Shown here in pieces: positions 37,614-49,235 of a DNA stretch of 64,000 nucleotides. This stretch comes from Rhodothermaceae bacterium (GTDB taxonomy: Bacteria > Bacteroidota > Rhodothermia > Rhodothermales > Bin80), in contig VXLY01000071.1 of the NCBI GenBank assembly GCA_009841335.1, positions 1 through 64,000 of the forward strand, in the 5' to 3' direction. The notes beneath the pieces are model-generated. The model made no database searches. It was not told where the DNA came from and saw only the letters and a program-made list of their open reading frames with translations. Positions within the stretch are counted from its first letter, which is position 1, and the number at the start of each line of letters is the position of its first letter. A program made the position numbers and the translations under genes.

Positions 37614-38978
37614 ATGCGAATGCTTATTGAATCAATCTCGGGGGTCAGAGGAATTTACGGCGCTGGTTTGGATGCTCTCGTGCTCGTACGCTATAGTCTG
37701 GCCTTCGGCCAATTTTGCCTGAACCAGTCCAACGACCTTCCTCGGCGCGTTGTTGTGGGCCGGGATGCTCGTGTTTCCGGGGAGGTGTGCATGCAACTTG
37801 TCGCATCCACGCTGCGCAGCCTCGGAATTGAAGTTATAGATGCAGGACTTGCTCCGACGCCGACCGTTGCTATGGCGGTTCTGTTCGAAAAAGCTAGAGG
37901 GGGAATTGTACTAAGTGCCTCACACAATCCAGAAGAGTGGAATGCACTTAAGCTGCTAAATCATAAGAGTGAATTTTTATCGCCGAAGGAGGGAGCTGCT
38001 GTAATGAATATGGCAAGACATCCAGAGCCCCCAATGCACCAAGATGTTGTCCCCGGCGCTGCAAGAGCCGGGGAATATCTAGACCGGCATGTTGATGCGA
38101 TCCTGGATCTGCCCTACTGTCAACCGGATGCGATTACTTCCATGGGGTATACGGTCGTGGTTGATGGCATCAACTCCGTGGGTGCTCTAGCTATACCGCG
38201 TCTACTCGAGCGTTTGGGGGTCGGCAACATTAAGTTGATCAATGGTGACGTAACGGGCCGGTTTGCTCATCCTGCTGAGCCTTTACCAGAGCACCTTCAC
38301 GGCACAATGGAGTATGTGCGCGAAACGGGCGCCGACCTGGGCCTGGTTGTTGATCCAGATGCCGACCGATTGGCGCTGATTGACGATCGCGGGGACTATG
38401 TGAGCGAAGAACTGACCCAAGTCATAGCAGCCGATTTTTTATGGCGCAGGCGCAGTGGGCCATATGTAACCAACCTGTCTTCCTCCCGAGCGATTGATGA
38501 TGTTGCCGCTCGGTACGGAATGCCGGTTTATAGGTCAGCGGTTGGAGAGATCAATGTGGTCAAGATGATGCAGCAACACGATGCTATCCTTGGCGGAGAA
38601 GGTAATGGCGGCGTGATCCTACCCGAGCTTCACTACGGTCGGGATGCGCTCATAGGAGCGGCTATGGTGCTCCAGCATCTGACTGAACTCGGCATCCCGC
38701 TCTCGGAGTACAGGCGCTCGTTACCGCAGTATGTGATTTCCAAGAATAAAGTCCAAGTCGCACATCCTGACGATGCGCTCGCACGCTTTGCTGCGATGCA
38801 TGGAGATAAGGAGATCTCCACAGTAGATGGTGTAAAGATCAGCTTACCGGAGGGCTGGGTGCACGCTCGCAAGTCAAACACCGAGCCGATCGTACGTATT
38901 TATGCGGAAGCGTCCAGCGAGCGTGAAGCTCATATTCTCGCGCGCCAGTACATGGACGACATACGCTCCGACAAGTGA
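37614..38978 (+). CDS. glmM: Phosphoglucosamine mutase / phosphomannomutase family enzyme
   Basis: An alpha-D-phosphohexomutase of about 455 residues. The active-site phosphoserine is in GGIVLSASHNPEEWNALKLL, the Mg-binding loop is DPDADRLALID, the sugar-binding loop GGEGNGGVILPE, and the phosphate-binding loop RKSNTEPIVRIYAE. All four motifs are intact. In Bacteroidota-type genomes this form is usually GlmM (glucosamine-6-P to glucosamine-1-P for cell-wall synthesis), though phosphomannomutase activity cannot be excluded. The ORF starts at 37530, but ATGs at 37614 and 37620 immediately precede the conserved SISGVRG. Confidence 0.9.
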   Translation: MRMLIESISGVRGIYGAGLDALVLVRYSLAFGQFCLNQSNDLPRRVVVGRDARVSGEVCMQLVASTLRSLGIEVIDAGLAPTPTVAMAVLFEKARGGIVLSASHNPEEWNALKLLNHKSEFLSPKEGAAVMNMARHPEPPMHQDVVPGAARAGEYLDRHVDAILDLPYCQPDAITSMGYTVVVDGINSVGALAIPRLLERLGVGNIKLINGDVTGRFAHPAEPLPEHLHGTMEYVRETGADLGLVVDPDADRLALIDDRGDYVSEELTQVIAADFLWRRRSGPYVTNLSSSRAIDDVAARYGMPVYRSAVGEINVVKMMQQHDAILGGEGNGGVILPELHYGRDALIGAAMVLQHLTELGIPLSEYRRSLPQYVISKNKVQVAHPDDALARFAAMHGDKEISTVDGVKISLPEGWVHARKSNTEPIVRIYAEASSEREAHILARQYMDDIRSDK

Positions 38979-38985
38979 GGGGCCA

Positions 38986-39009
38986 GGGGGATCGATTGAA
39001 CGATCCCCC
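38986..39009. terminator. Bidirectional terminator hairpin
   Basis: GGGGGATCG-ATTGAA-CGATCCCCC is a perfect 9-bp stem with a six-base loop. It lies between the convergent stops of the mutase gene (8 bases away) and groEL (11 bases away), so it can end both transcripts. No long T-tract follows. Confidence 0.75.
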
Positions 39010-39019
39010 CAGGGAAGGC

Positions 39020-40717
<1,698 letters not shown>

Positions 40718-41011
40718 TTACTGAATGATGCCGAGAATATCACTCTCGCGCATAATCATGTACTCGGTGTCGTCGAGTGTGACCTCGGTTCCTGAGTACT
40801 TGCCGTACAGAACGGTATCGCCAGGCTTGACCGTCATGGCGATTTTGTTTCCGTTCTCGACACGACCGGGGCCAACAGCCAGAACAACCCCCCGCTGGGG
40901 TTTTTCTTTGGCTGTGTCCGGGATGTAGAGGCCGCTCGCAGTTTGCTCTTCAGCATCCTGTGACTGCACGACCACGCGATCGCTAAGGGGTTGGATTTTC
41001 ATGATTTGCAA
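40718..41011 (-). CDS. groS: Co-chaperonin GroES (10 kDa subunit)
   Basis: The heptameric lid of the GroEL chamber. 97 residues, standard size, starting [16 protein letters not shown] with an alternative ATG three codons in. The mobile loop that docks on GroEL is [19 protein letters not shown], and the roof/base segments [14 protein letters not shown] and [14 protein letters not shown] are present. First gene of the groES-groEL operon; the CIRCE dyad lies 41 bases upstream of its start. Confidence 0.98.
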   Translation of the reverse strand: MQIMKIQPLSDRVVVQSQDAEEQTASGLYIPDTAKEKPQRGVVLAVGPGRVENGNKIAMTVKPGDTVLYGKYSGTEVTLDDTEYMIMRESDILGIIQ

Positions 41012-41052
41012 TAGGTTAAGTGATGGTTAGACCTTAAAGGTTTTCGCAGTTG

Positions 41053-41079
41053 TTAGCACTCTGCCTTGGCGGGTGCTAA
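41053..41079 (-). promoter_or_regulatory. CIRCE element (HrcA operator) of groES-groEL
   Basis: TTAGCACTC-N9-GGGTGCTAA matches the CIRCE consensus TTAGCACTC-N9-GAGTGCTAA with a single mismatch in one arm. It is placed 41-67 bases upstream of groES. It predicts repression of the operon by HrcA, with release on heat shock. hrcA itself is not in the window. Confidence 0.92.
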
Positions 41080-41421
41080 CAAAAATGCAGCGTATTTGTT
41101 CTGCGAAGTACACCTTCTTCCGGCATTCGGCGAGGCGTCCCGCGCATTCAATTGGCGGACTCCGCAAATGATGTGCCATATTGAGGTGTGCCAAAAATAG
41201 CAGTCAGGGGGTGCCAACATGTCAGACGGACATACAGAAATGGCAATTCGAGGAATCAGATACTTTCGTACCCACGGGGAACCTCTTAAGAGGGATCTGG
41301 AGTTCCAACCGATGCAGGTCGTATACGACTCCTCGCATTAGACTCGGGCAATCAAGCGCAAATCTTTGAGACTGGCTGCACAGAGATTGGCCGCAAATAA
41401 GTGGTTACAAATTATCACAAG

Positions 41422-41880
41422 ATGACGCAAGTTCTCCGTATTAGCTGGACTGGTTGGTGTGGCTCCATGCTGCTCATGGGGATATTGGCGGTACTTGCCA
41501 GTTTGCCTCCGTGGGTTGGAGAGCCGGTGCGAATAGCGTTAATGTATGGATTTGATCCTCTTTGTCATCAGATAGCCGAACGGTCACCTCATGTCCATGG
41601 GGTACAACTGGCCGTGTGTCACCGTTGCTACGGCATACTGATTGGTTTAGCAATTGGACCGATTGCGGCATTGATTATGCGGGGACGGGGCCAACGATAT
41701 GCTTCCCTTCTTATCGTTGCATCCCTTGTACCTTTGGCTTTGGATTGGGGACTGGGAATTGTGGGCATTTGGGCAAACACTGCCGAAAGCAGGCTCATTA
41801 CAGGTGCGATTTTTGGCATGGCTGCAGGTATCCTGGTTGCCAGAGCTATGGCATGGTACAGGCCCTCAGCACCGCTCTGA
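41422..41880 (+). CDS. DUF2085 membrane protein
   Basis: A 152-residue inner-membrane protein (159 from the GTG at 41401) with about four helices. The family signature is present: FDPLCHQIAERS and a downstream AVCHRCYGILIG, supplying cysteines and histidines that look like a metal or redox site. DUF2085 proteins are widespread and have no established function. It stands alone between the groES promoter region and another small membrane protein gene. Confidence 0.82.
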   Translation: MTQVLRISWTGWCGSMLLMGILAVLASLPPWVGEPVRIALMYGFDPLCHQIAERSPHVHGVQLAVCHRCYGILIGLAIGPIAALIMRGRGQRYASLLIVASLVPLALDWGLGIVGIWANTAESRLITGAIFGMAAGILVARAMAWYRPSAPL

Positions 41881-42144
41881 TTAATCCATTGGATTGAGTT
41901 GTATCCTGCCGGTATTGTTTCAGCACACTCACCGGGTGAGCTGTTTATGTAATTGGCGGTCTGTTTTCGCCTAATAATCCAGTTGACCTCAGAGTCAGCA
42001 ATGAGTCCCGACTGATAAATTGGTAACAACTAACCGTTATCAATATCATCCCGGCGTTTGTTATCTTGCAATTGCCTGAAATGCTCTGGAATTGATGTTC
42101 AGGTAGTGTTCGTGAAGTACAACCATAATTAAACAGAACTCCTG

Positions 42145-42675
42145 ATGCCTTCAAAAATCCAATCCGTCCTTGTTGGTGGACTTATTGCTGCTGTCATCGG
42201 TACCGTTGTTTCGGTCGCACAGCATTTTTCCGGTGCTGGCGATCCAGCGAATCAAAACCCGGTCCTAGGCATGATATTTGGCCTGCTGGGCTGCGTGGTG
42301 ATGCTCACCAGTGGTGTGATAGCTGTTTGGCATTACACTTCAGAAAATGAGCTTACTCTCAGGCCGGGCCAAGGTGTAGGAATCGGTGCGTTGGCCGGGT
42401 TGATCTACGCTGCAGCTGCTTTGGTTCTGGCATGGTTATTGGTCCTGCTCAATGTCTTGCCATCCCCCGAAGAAACGATGGAGATAATACGGGATTCGGG
42501 TGCATTCGATGCGCCGGGGGCTGAACAGGGAGCAGTATTTGCCGAGATTATGATAACTTGGGGATGGGCAGCTATTGCTCTGATAGGTGGGGTCATAATG
42601 GGGTTGGTGGGCGGAGCGATCGGTGCTGCCTTATTTAAGCACGGTCCGGATCCTGAGTCGGAACTCTTGGGCTAA
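42145..42675 (+). CDS. Four-helix membrane protein of unknown function
   Basis: A 176-residue protein with hydrophobic helices at about residues 8-26, 42-63, 78-103 and 137-165, joined by an acidic loop (PSPEETMEIIRDSGAFD). It resembles the DUF4199-type membrane proteins of Bacteroidota in size and layout, but I cannot name the family with confidence. The first ATG (MPSKIQSVLVGG) gives a sensible first helix. It lies between the DUF2085 gene and the large helicase gene, with no operon link to either. Confidence 0.7.
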   Translation: MPSKIQSVLVGGLIAAVIGTVVSVAQHFSGAGDPANQNPVLGMIFGLLGCVVMLTSGVIAVWHYTSENELTLRPGQGVGIGALAGLIYAAAALVLAWLLVLLNVLPSPEETMEIIRDSGAFDAPGAEQGAVFAEIMITWGWAAIALIGGVIMGLVGGAIGAALFKHGPDPESELLG

Positions 42676-43093
42676 CGCGGAATCAACCTGGGGTTTGTCG
42701 TTGCGTTGCCAGTGGATGAGCAATATACGTCCGCAGAATTCGCATCTTTTTCATTCCCAAGGTTGAGCCCGTGATTTGATCATCGGAAGTTCCTTGTTCG
42801 TATCGGTTTTGATGCTCGTCGGTCGGCAGTTTAGTGCTGAATATTTCCTAGCTGATGTGATGGTCTACTGTTCCGATCCAGGCGGTGAAGGATTGACTGA
42901 CACGGACTTTCGTTTTTCCTTCCCGGTCAATTCATGGAGAAGGTGCTCACAGGGTGCTGGGAAAAGGTCGTAAACTTAGTGGAAGTATCCGTTCGCAGCG
43001 CGAATGATTGATCTACGATCTAAAGGAGACTAGGCTTTGAGACACGCCTCCAGCCAAGTGATTAATGGAATAGAGATTGGGTAGCCTTGGAGG
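42676..43093. other. Gene-poor stretch before the helicase
   Basis: 418 bases. A 65-codon ORF at 42776-42973 has a short hydrophobic start but no family resemblance, and I do not support it. The region presumably contains the promoter for the helicase gene. Confidence 0.35.
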
Positions 43094-46000
43094 ATGATCC
43101 CGGAGAAAACGGTAAATCAGGAAGAGCGTGGTCAGGTTCCGCGAGGATGGACCGAGGCAATTGCGTATCTCAAGGAGCAACTCATTGACATCAGCAAGCG
43201 GAACCGTCTCATCAACTCACCCCTAGGAAAAAAGCGGGGAAAACATTTGGATATTGTTGACGAGCGATCCGATGAAATCTTTAAGCTCTTGGTGCATCAA
43301 GGCAAGAAGATGCAATTCGGACATGCTGAGGACGGATATGAGGCACCGGAAGAAATGCCGGGTATTTTTGTGCCGGATCCAGATCCTCCGGATGTGCGTC
43401 ATACGGACCTCAAACTGCAGACCCGCCTAACAAAGGACGCATTGCATAAACGGTTATTGCAGCTATATCGTGATTCGAACAGTGCTGTAGAGGAACAGGG
43501 ATCCAATCCACTTTACCTAGCACTAGGTTTTGTTCGCTGGTTTGAAAGCACTTCTTCCGAATTAGAGCGATTCGCGCCGCTGGTCCTATTGCCTGTTGAG
43601 CTTCAGCGCGAGGGGGTGCGGGCGAATTTCAGAATTTTTATGCGGGACCAGGATCTGGAACCGAATCACTCATTTGATGCCCTCCTCAAAAGCGATTATG
43701 ATCATAAGCTTCCGGACTGGCCGGAAGGCGAGGACTGGTTTCCCTCCAGATACTTCAGACAGGTGAACGAGGCGATTGGCGCTCAGGAGCGCTGGGTAGT
43801 TTGGGCGGATGCCATGCAATTGGGATTCTATTCTTCCGGCAAGTTTCTTATGTCGAGAGATCTGGATAAGGCAGAACCTACTGCACTAATGCTGCAGTTG
43901 TTGTGTGGGGACTCTCGCGGTGAGCCACCGTCGTTTGATCCCGAAGAGAATCTGGATAAGCGGTTCGTTAATCCAAGAGACCTCGGACACGTCATGGAGG
44001 CTGATGCATCGCAGACCCGGGTGATTGCCGCTGCACGCAAAGGGAACAGCATGGTTGTACAGGGTCCGCCCGGAACGGGCAAGTCGCAGACCATCGCTAA
44101 CATTATTGCCGTAGCAGTTCGTGAGGGGCAGAAGGTATTGTTTGTGGCCGAAAAACGAGCGGCACTGGATGTCGTACATAGTCGACTGGAATCGTGCGGG
44201 CTGGGTCCATTGTGCCTGGAAATGCATTCAACCAAAGCCAGAAAGAAGGCGGTATACGAAGAACTCCGCATAACTTTGGAGTTGGGAGCTCCGCGAATAG
44301 GGGACAACTCCGAATACCAACGCTTGCAGGACGTCAGGGACCGTTTGAATGAGTTGTCGGACCAACTCCATATGGTTGATGAGGTCAGCGGGGAAACGCC
44401 GTTCAGTGTCATGGGTCGGTTGGCTAAACTGACCGGGGAAAGGCTGCCAAGGCCGGATTTTCAGGTCCAAGTAACCGCCAGTTGGGGGCTGGAAGAATCT
44501 GATGCAGTACGAAAGGAGGTAAAAAAACTCACTGATTTTACGGAGGAGTACGGACCAGAGGGTGTGCACATCTGGAGGGGAGCTAACCGGCGTATGACTC
44601 CAATGGACCGCAGTCGGCTTCATGGTAAGCTTGCAGGGTTGTATGTGGCACTTGATGCATTAAGGACCTGTCTATATAAGGCCTGCGAGACCCTCAGTAT
44701 TGATGAGCAGGGAGGGCTTGGGCAGGTCGACAGGGTGTCGAATCTGCTGCGGTCCATGTCGACCAAGCCCGCTGATGTGAACCGTTTAGTACAGGTGGAT
44801 GCTGTGCTGGAGCATATTATGAGGCTGCGCAAGCTTTTTGAGGACATCAAAACAGAGCAGAAGACAAGGGGGCGATTGAGAAGATTTGTGAGAGAGAACG
44901 CTTTTGGCGAGGATTGGGATGCAACCCACGCCGAGATTGCCCGGCGGGGGAATTCTATCGTACGGTTTCTCTTCGGTGGCTATCGCGCTGCAGTCAGAAA
45001 ACTTGATGCAGCGGTCATATCATCTTCTCCACCCAAGACCAGGGATGAGAGATTGGGGTTGCTGGGCGACCTTATCGGTCACCAGTTGCGGGTGAAAGAA
45101 ATTGAAGAGCAGCGAGCATTGGGGGAGCGGGTACCGTGGATACTATGGCGTGGTCTGAAGACGGATCTGGCGGGGATAGTTGAGTCGGTGCAGTGGATTG
45201 ACAACCATGCCAGAATGCTTGGTTCAACGGATGCACTGATAAGGCAGATTGATCAATGGCCGGAAACGGTGAACCCAGACGAACTTGCCAAAGAGCTAGG
45301 TAACTGTGTTGATGTGTTCAAGGAAAGATGGGATGAGGTGGTCGAAATGTGTGGATTGGATTTAAAGTTGGCATTTTCTGTGGACTCAATTGACAGCGTG
45401 CCGTTTCCCAGAATCGCAGATCGTGTATCAGACTGGCACGCCGATACAGAAGGTCAATATACATGGCTGCAGTTGTATGATGCGTCCGAGAAGGTCAGTA
45501 AGAGAGGGTTGGATGACATTCGCGTAAGATTAGCTAACGGGCGATTGATGCCTGAGCATGCATGTGACACCTATGACTATATCCGTGCAGAGGCAGTGTG
45601 GAATAATTTTATCCAGACGAATCCTGACCTGGGCAGAATCAATGGACGCGACCGATCCAGACTGGTTGAAGAATTCAGGGAGCTAGACAGTGCCTTACTA
45701 GACCTCAGCTCTCATGAGGTCATGTCCGCACACTATGCCTCAATTCCACGAGGTACCAGAGGATACATGGGGCTACTGCATGGCGAAGTGCGCAAAAAGA
45801 CCCGTCATATGCCGTTGCGTAAGCTCCTGAAAAAGGCGGGCGAAACTGTCCAGGCAGTCAAACCGGTCTTCCTGATGAGCCCCTTATCGGTTGCCCAATA
45901 CCTGGATCCAGATGCACTGAAGTTTGATCTCCTGCTCATCGACGAAGCAAGTCAGGTGCGTCCTGCGGATGCTATCGGTTCAGTGATGCGTGCAAAGCGG

Positions 46001-47803
46001 GCAATTGTAGTTGGAGATCAAAAACAATTGCCGCCTACATCGTTCTTTGATAAACTGGTCAGTATTGACGAGGAGGATGAATCGGACGAAGTAGAGGACA
46101 TAATTGCGCGACAGATAAAGGATATGGAAAGCATCCTCACGCTTTGCGAGGCGCGAGATATGCCTAGCTATATGCTGAAGTGGCACTACCGGTCACAGCA
46201 TGAATCGCTTATCGCGGTTTCGAATCAGGAGTTCTATGAGAATAAGCTTATCTGCCCGCCCAGTCCAATTCTCCGGGGAGATTCAGGTCTGACCTTTGAG
46301 TTCGTGGACGGCGTCTATCGTCGCGGAAGAGGCAGGAGTAACAATCCCAAGGAAGCCAGAGCGGTTATGCTTGCCGTGCTTGATCATGCGAGGAAGCGGC
46401 CGCAAGAAACGCTCGGCGTAGTGGCTATGAGTCAGTCACAGCAGGCCACGATCCAGAATGAAGCAGAACGAATGCGCGCCGAGCATCCAGAGCTCAATGC
46501 TTTCTGCAATGAGTCCAAAGAAATACCATTTTTTGTTAAGAACTTGGAAACAGTACAGGGTGACGAGCGAGATGTGATCTTCATCTCGATCGGATACGGA
46601 AAAATCAAAGATGGGCGGTTCTTCCAGAATTTTGGCCCGGTTTCGCGCAAAGGCGGAGAACGTCGGCTTAACGTGTTGTTCACAAGGGCAAAGAAGCGTT
46701 GCAAAGTATTTTCATCGATCCGTGACACGGATATTCAGAACGAAAAGACCAACAACCGAGGTCCGCGTCTACTCAGGTCCTTCCTCAAGTACGCGGAAAC
46801 CGGTGAAATGGACATCCCAATAATTACTGGACGAGGGCCAGACAGTCCATTTGAGGAAGCGGTTGGCCATGCAATCGCCCAATATGGGTACACGGTTGAA
46901 TATCAGGTTGGGTCGGGCGGATTTCGGATTGATCTAGCTGTAAGAGATCCAAATGGCGGGAGTGGTTATGTTCTGGCTATTGAATGTGATGGAGCACGCT
47001 ACCATTCATCGGCGTGGGCACGGGAGCGGGATCGGATGCGTCAGGCTTTGCTTGAAGCCAAAGGCTGGAATTTTCATCGCATATGGAGTACAGACTGGTT
47101 CAATAATCCAGAGGCCGAAACCGCTAGGGCGGTAGATGCCATTCGGCGGGCACGCGCTGAGAGCGAAGCAAAAAAAAGCACGCCGCCGAGGCGCTCACGA
47201 GTGATGAGAGGGCCGCCGATTGAACAACAGACGGAGTTGACGGGTGTGAGCTATAGAGAGTTTAAACAACGGATAGAATACACGGAAACGGACCTTCACG
47301 AGGTTCCAGCGTATTTGATTGCAGAACTTGTTGAGAATATTGTTGAGGTTGAAGGTCCCGTTCATGAAGAAGTTGTTGTTTACAGGCTCAGAGAGTTGTG
47401 GGGATATGGACGTGCAGGGAAGCGAATCCGGGATGCTGTCAAAGAGGCTGTTGCGTATGCAGTAAATAGAAGAACCGTTGAGCGGTGTAGCTCGGAAGAG
47501 GTATTTCTAAAAAAACCCGGAGCTGCGGTACATGTGCGTGATCGCAGCAACCAGAAAAATCATCTAACCAGAAAACCGGAAATGATTGCGCCCCTAGAGT
47601 ACAGGGAAGCGATTTTGCGCTCTGTGAAGCGCAACATCGCGATTGATGACGAAGAATGTGGGGTTGATGTGGCCCGTATGTTTGGGTTTAAGGGAACTAG
47701 CCGCAGCATTAAAGGACTGGTTTCTGAGCAGATAGCTGCTCTGGTAAGTGATGGGCAGTTGGCCCGTCAACCTGATGGTACGGTACGAATCGGTGCGCGT
47801 TAG
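43094..47803 (+). CDS. DUF4011 superfamily 1 helicase with C-terminal nuclease and DUF3320
   Basis: A 1569-residue protein. Residues ~15-300 match DUF4011 (ISKRNRLINSPLGKKRGKHL). A superfamily 1 helicase follows: Walker A GPPGTGKSQTIANIIA (about residue 325), Walker B LLIDEASQVRPADA (about 945) and motif region GDQKQLPPTSFF. The C-terminal helicase part has VQGDERDVIFISIGYG and RRLNVLFTRAKKR. Residues ~1245-1345 form a Vsr/MTES_1575-like nuclease with GFRIDLAV and AIECDGARYH (D...ExD). DUF3320 (YREFKQRIEYTETDLHEVPA) comes next. Such proteins have been predicted as phage-defence factors; the activity here is inferred. No partner genes flank it, and the perfect GGAGG sits immediately before the ATG, too close for an ordinary ribosome site. 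Confidence 0.9.
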   Translation: MIPEKTVNQEERGQVPRGWTEAIAYLKEQLIDISKRNRLINSPLGKKRGKHLDIVDERSDEIFKLLVHQGKKMQFGHAEDGYEAPEEMPGIFVPDPDPPDVRHTDLKLQTRLTKDALHKRLLQLYRDSNSAVEEQGSNPLYLALGFVRWFESTSSELERFAPLVLLPVELQREGVRANFRIFMRDQDLEPNHSFDALLKSDYDHKLPDWPEGEDWFPSRYFRQVNEAIGAQERWVVWADAMQLGFYSSGKFLMSRDLDKAEPTALMLQLLCGDSRGEPPSFDPEENLDKRFVNPRDLGHVMEADASQTRVIAAARKGNSMVVQGPPGTGKSQTIANIIAVAVREGQKVLFVAEKRAALDVVHSRLESCGLGPLCLEMHSTKARKKAVYEELRITLELGAPRIGDNSEYQRLQDVRDRLNELSDQLHMVDEVSGETPFSVMGRLAKLTGERLPRPDFQVQVTASWGLEESDAVRKEVKKLTDFTEEYGPEGVHIWRGANRRMTPMDRSRLHGKLAGLYVALDALRTCLYKACETLSIDEQGGLGQVDRVSNLLRSMSTKPADVNRLVQVDAVLEHIMRLRKLFEDIKTEQKTRGRLRRFVRENAFGEDWDATHAEIARRGNSIVRFLFGGYRAAVRKLDAAVISSSPPKTRDERLGLLGDLIGHQLRVKEIEEQRALGERVPWILWRGLKTDLAGIVESVQWIDNHARMLGSTDALIRQIDQWPETVNPDELAKELGNCVDVFKERWDEVVEMCGLDLKLAFSVDSIDSVPFPRIADRVSDWHADTEGQYTWLQLYDASEKVSKRGLDDIRVRLANGRLMPEHACDTYDYIRAEAVWNNFIQTNPDLGRINGRDRSRLVEEFRELDSALLDLSSHEVMSAHYASIPRGTRGYMGLLHGEVRKKTRHMPLRKLLKKAGETVQAVKPVFLMSPLSVAQYLDPDALKFDLLLIDEASQVRPADAIGSVMRAKRAIVVGDQKQLPPTSFFDKLVSIDEEDESDEVEDIIARQIKDMESILTLCEARDMPSYMLKWHYRSQHESLIAVSNQEFYENKLICPPSPILRGDSGLTFEFVDGVYRRGRGRSNNPKEARAVMLAVLDHARKRPQETLGVVAMSQSQQATIQNEAERMRAEHPELNAFCNESKEIPFFVKNLETVQGDERDVIFISIGYGKIKDGRFFQNFGPVSRKGGERRLNVLFTRAKKRCKVFSSIRDTDIQNEKTNNRGPRLLRSFLKYAETGEMDIPIITGRGPDSPFEEAVGHAIAQYGYTVEYQVGSGGFRIDLAVRDPNGGSGYVLAIECDGARYHSSAWARERDRMRQALLEAKGWNFHRIWSTDWFNNPEAETARAVDAIRRARAESEAKKSTPPRRSRVMRGPPIEQQTELTGVSYREFKQRIEYTETDLHEVPAYLIAELVENIVEVEGPVHEEVVVYRLRELWGYGRAGKRIRDAVKEAVAYAVNRRTVERCSSEEVFLKKPGAAVHVRDRSNQKNHLTRKPEMIAPLEYREAILRSVKRNIAIDDEECGVDVARMFGFKGTSRSIKGLVSEQIAALVSDGQLARQPDGTVRIGAR

Positions 47804-47837
47804 CACCTCAGATCGGAATTATTTTTGCCGCCTCCAG

Positions 47838-49235
47838 ATGTACTTCAATTCACAAATCATTACGACCCTTCTTGGCCTGTGTGTTTTTTGTAGTTCGGGA
47901 GAAATACCGATCGCGGAAAACCGGAGCGAGCCAGAGAAGCCCAATATCGTCTTTTTCTACATTGATGATCTGGGGTGGGCGGATGTTGGATTCAATGGCA
48001 GTACGTACTACGAAACTCCAAACATAGATCGGCTTGCGAGTCAGGGGATCGTTTTCTCGCAAGCCTACGCAAATGCCCCCAATTGTGCCCCGAGTAGGGC
48101 TTCAGTGATGACCGGGCAGTACACACCGCGACACAAGATTTACACAGTGGGAACCTCCAGTCGGGGTAAGGAAGAGAACCGCCGCATGGTTCCTGTTCCG
48201 AACACGGAAACCCTGCCACTCCATTACACGACGCTGGCTGAGGCACTCGGCGATGCAGGATATACCACCGGCCACTTCGGAAAATGGCATCTGGGAGACA
48301 CGGGATTTCATCCTGAAGACCAGGGTTTTGATGTGAATATTGGTGGATATAGAAGCGGATCACCGCGTGGAGGTTACTTTCCACCTTACAATAATCCCAA
48401 ACTTATTGATGGTCCCGACGGTGAATACTTGACAGATCGCCTCACAGACGAGGCCATCACATTCATTGATCAGAATAGAGAAGGACCATTCTTCCTGTAT
48501 TTGTCTCACTATGCGGTGCACACTCCAATACAGGCACAGGCAGACCTTGAAGCAAAATATGCGGGCAAGGCACCTGAAGGAGGGCAAAACAATCCTACAT
48601 ATGCTGCTATGATCGAAAGTGTTGATCGCAGTGTGGGAAGCGTGCTAGGGCGGATTACCACCTTAGGGTTGACGGACAACACGGTAGTTGTTTTCTATTC
48701 TGATAATGGTGGAGCTGTCCAGGCTACGTCTAATCTGCCGCTCAGGGGCTACAAGGGAATGTTGTTTGAGGGGGGTATTCGCGTCCCGTTGGCGGTTAAA
48801 TGGCCAGTAAGGATCACACCAGGCCGCGTAGACAATACTCCTGTGATTGGAATTGATTTTTACCCTACTCTCCTGGAGATCGCAGGCGCCGGGCACCCGA
48901 CGCACAGTATAGACGGAGTAAGCCTCGTTCCGATTCTTACCGGGAGCGGCGAGCTGACTGAGCGAAATCTCTACTGGCATTTTCCGGCATACCTTGAAGC
49001 GTCAAGAAGAATCCCCGGGCCGTGGCGTACTACACCGGCAGGGGCGGTACGCAGCGGAGATTACAAGCTGATCGAATTCTTTGAGGATGGATTGTTGGAG
49101 CTCTACGACTTACGCAAAGACCCCGGAGAGTCCATGAATCTGGTAGATCAGCTACCGGAACAGGCAGAACTTTTGCATGGAAGCCTCAGGAGCTGGCGCG
49201 AAAAGATCGGAGCCGACATGCCAATATTGAAGTAA
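47838..49235 (+). CDS. Sulfatase (formylglycine-dependent), second copy
   Basis: About 465 residues, beginning with a hydrophobic leader (ITTLLGLCVFCSSGE) that may be a lipoprotein signal. The metal site FFYIDDLGWADVGFNGS, the catalytic loop CAPSRASVMTGQYTPRH with the C-x-P-x-R cysteine, HFGKWHLGD and VVFYSDNGG are all present. The active centre looks complete. The ATG at 47838 is used because the track start (47748) lies inside the helicase gene. It follows the helicase by 34 bases but shares no evident function. It differs from the sulfatase at 14-15 kb in its CAPSR motif, so the two probably act on different sulfated substrates. Confidence 0.92.
   Translation: MYFNSQIITTLLGLCVFCSSGEIPIAENRSEPEKPNIVFFYIDDLGWADVGFNGSTYYETPNIDRLASQGIVFSQAYANAPNCAPSRASVMTGQYTPRHKIYTVGTSSRGKEENRRMVPVPNTETLPLHYTTLAEALGDAGYTTGHFGKWHLGDTGFHPEDQGFDVNIGGYRSGSPRGGYFPPYNNPKLIDGPDGEYLTDRLTDEAITFIDQNREGPFFLYLSHYAVHTPIQAQADLEAKYAGKAPEGGQNNPTYAAMIESVDRSVGSVLGRITTLGLTDNTVVVFYSDNGGAVQATSNLPLRGYKGMLFEGGIRVPLAVKWPVRITPGRVDNTPVIGIDFYPTLLEIAGAGHPTHSIDGVSLVPILTGSGELTERNLYWHFPAYLEASRRIPGPWRTTPAGAVRSGDYKLIEFFEDGLLELYDLRKDPGESMNLVDQLPEQAELLHGSLRSWREKIGADMPILK

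Noticed and set aside
42776-42973. 65-codon ORF before the helicase
   Set aside because: No family resemblance and no supporting context; only the first residues are hydrophobic.
44620-44850. Minus-strand ORFs inside the helicase gene
   Set aside because: Shadows of the long conserved plus-strand frame.
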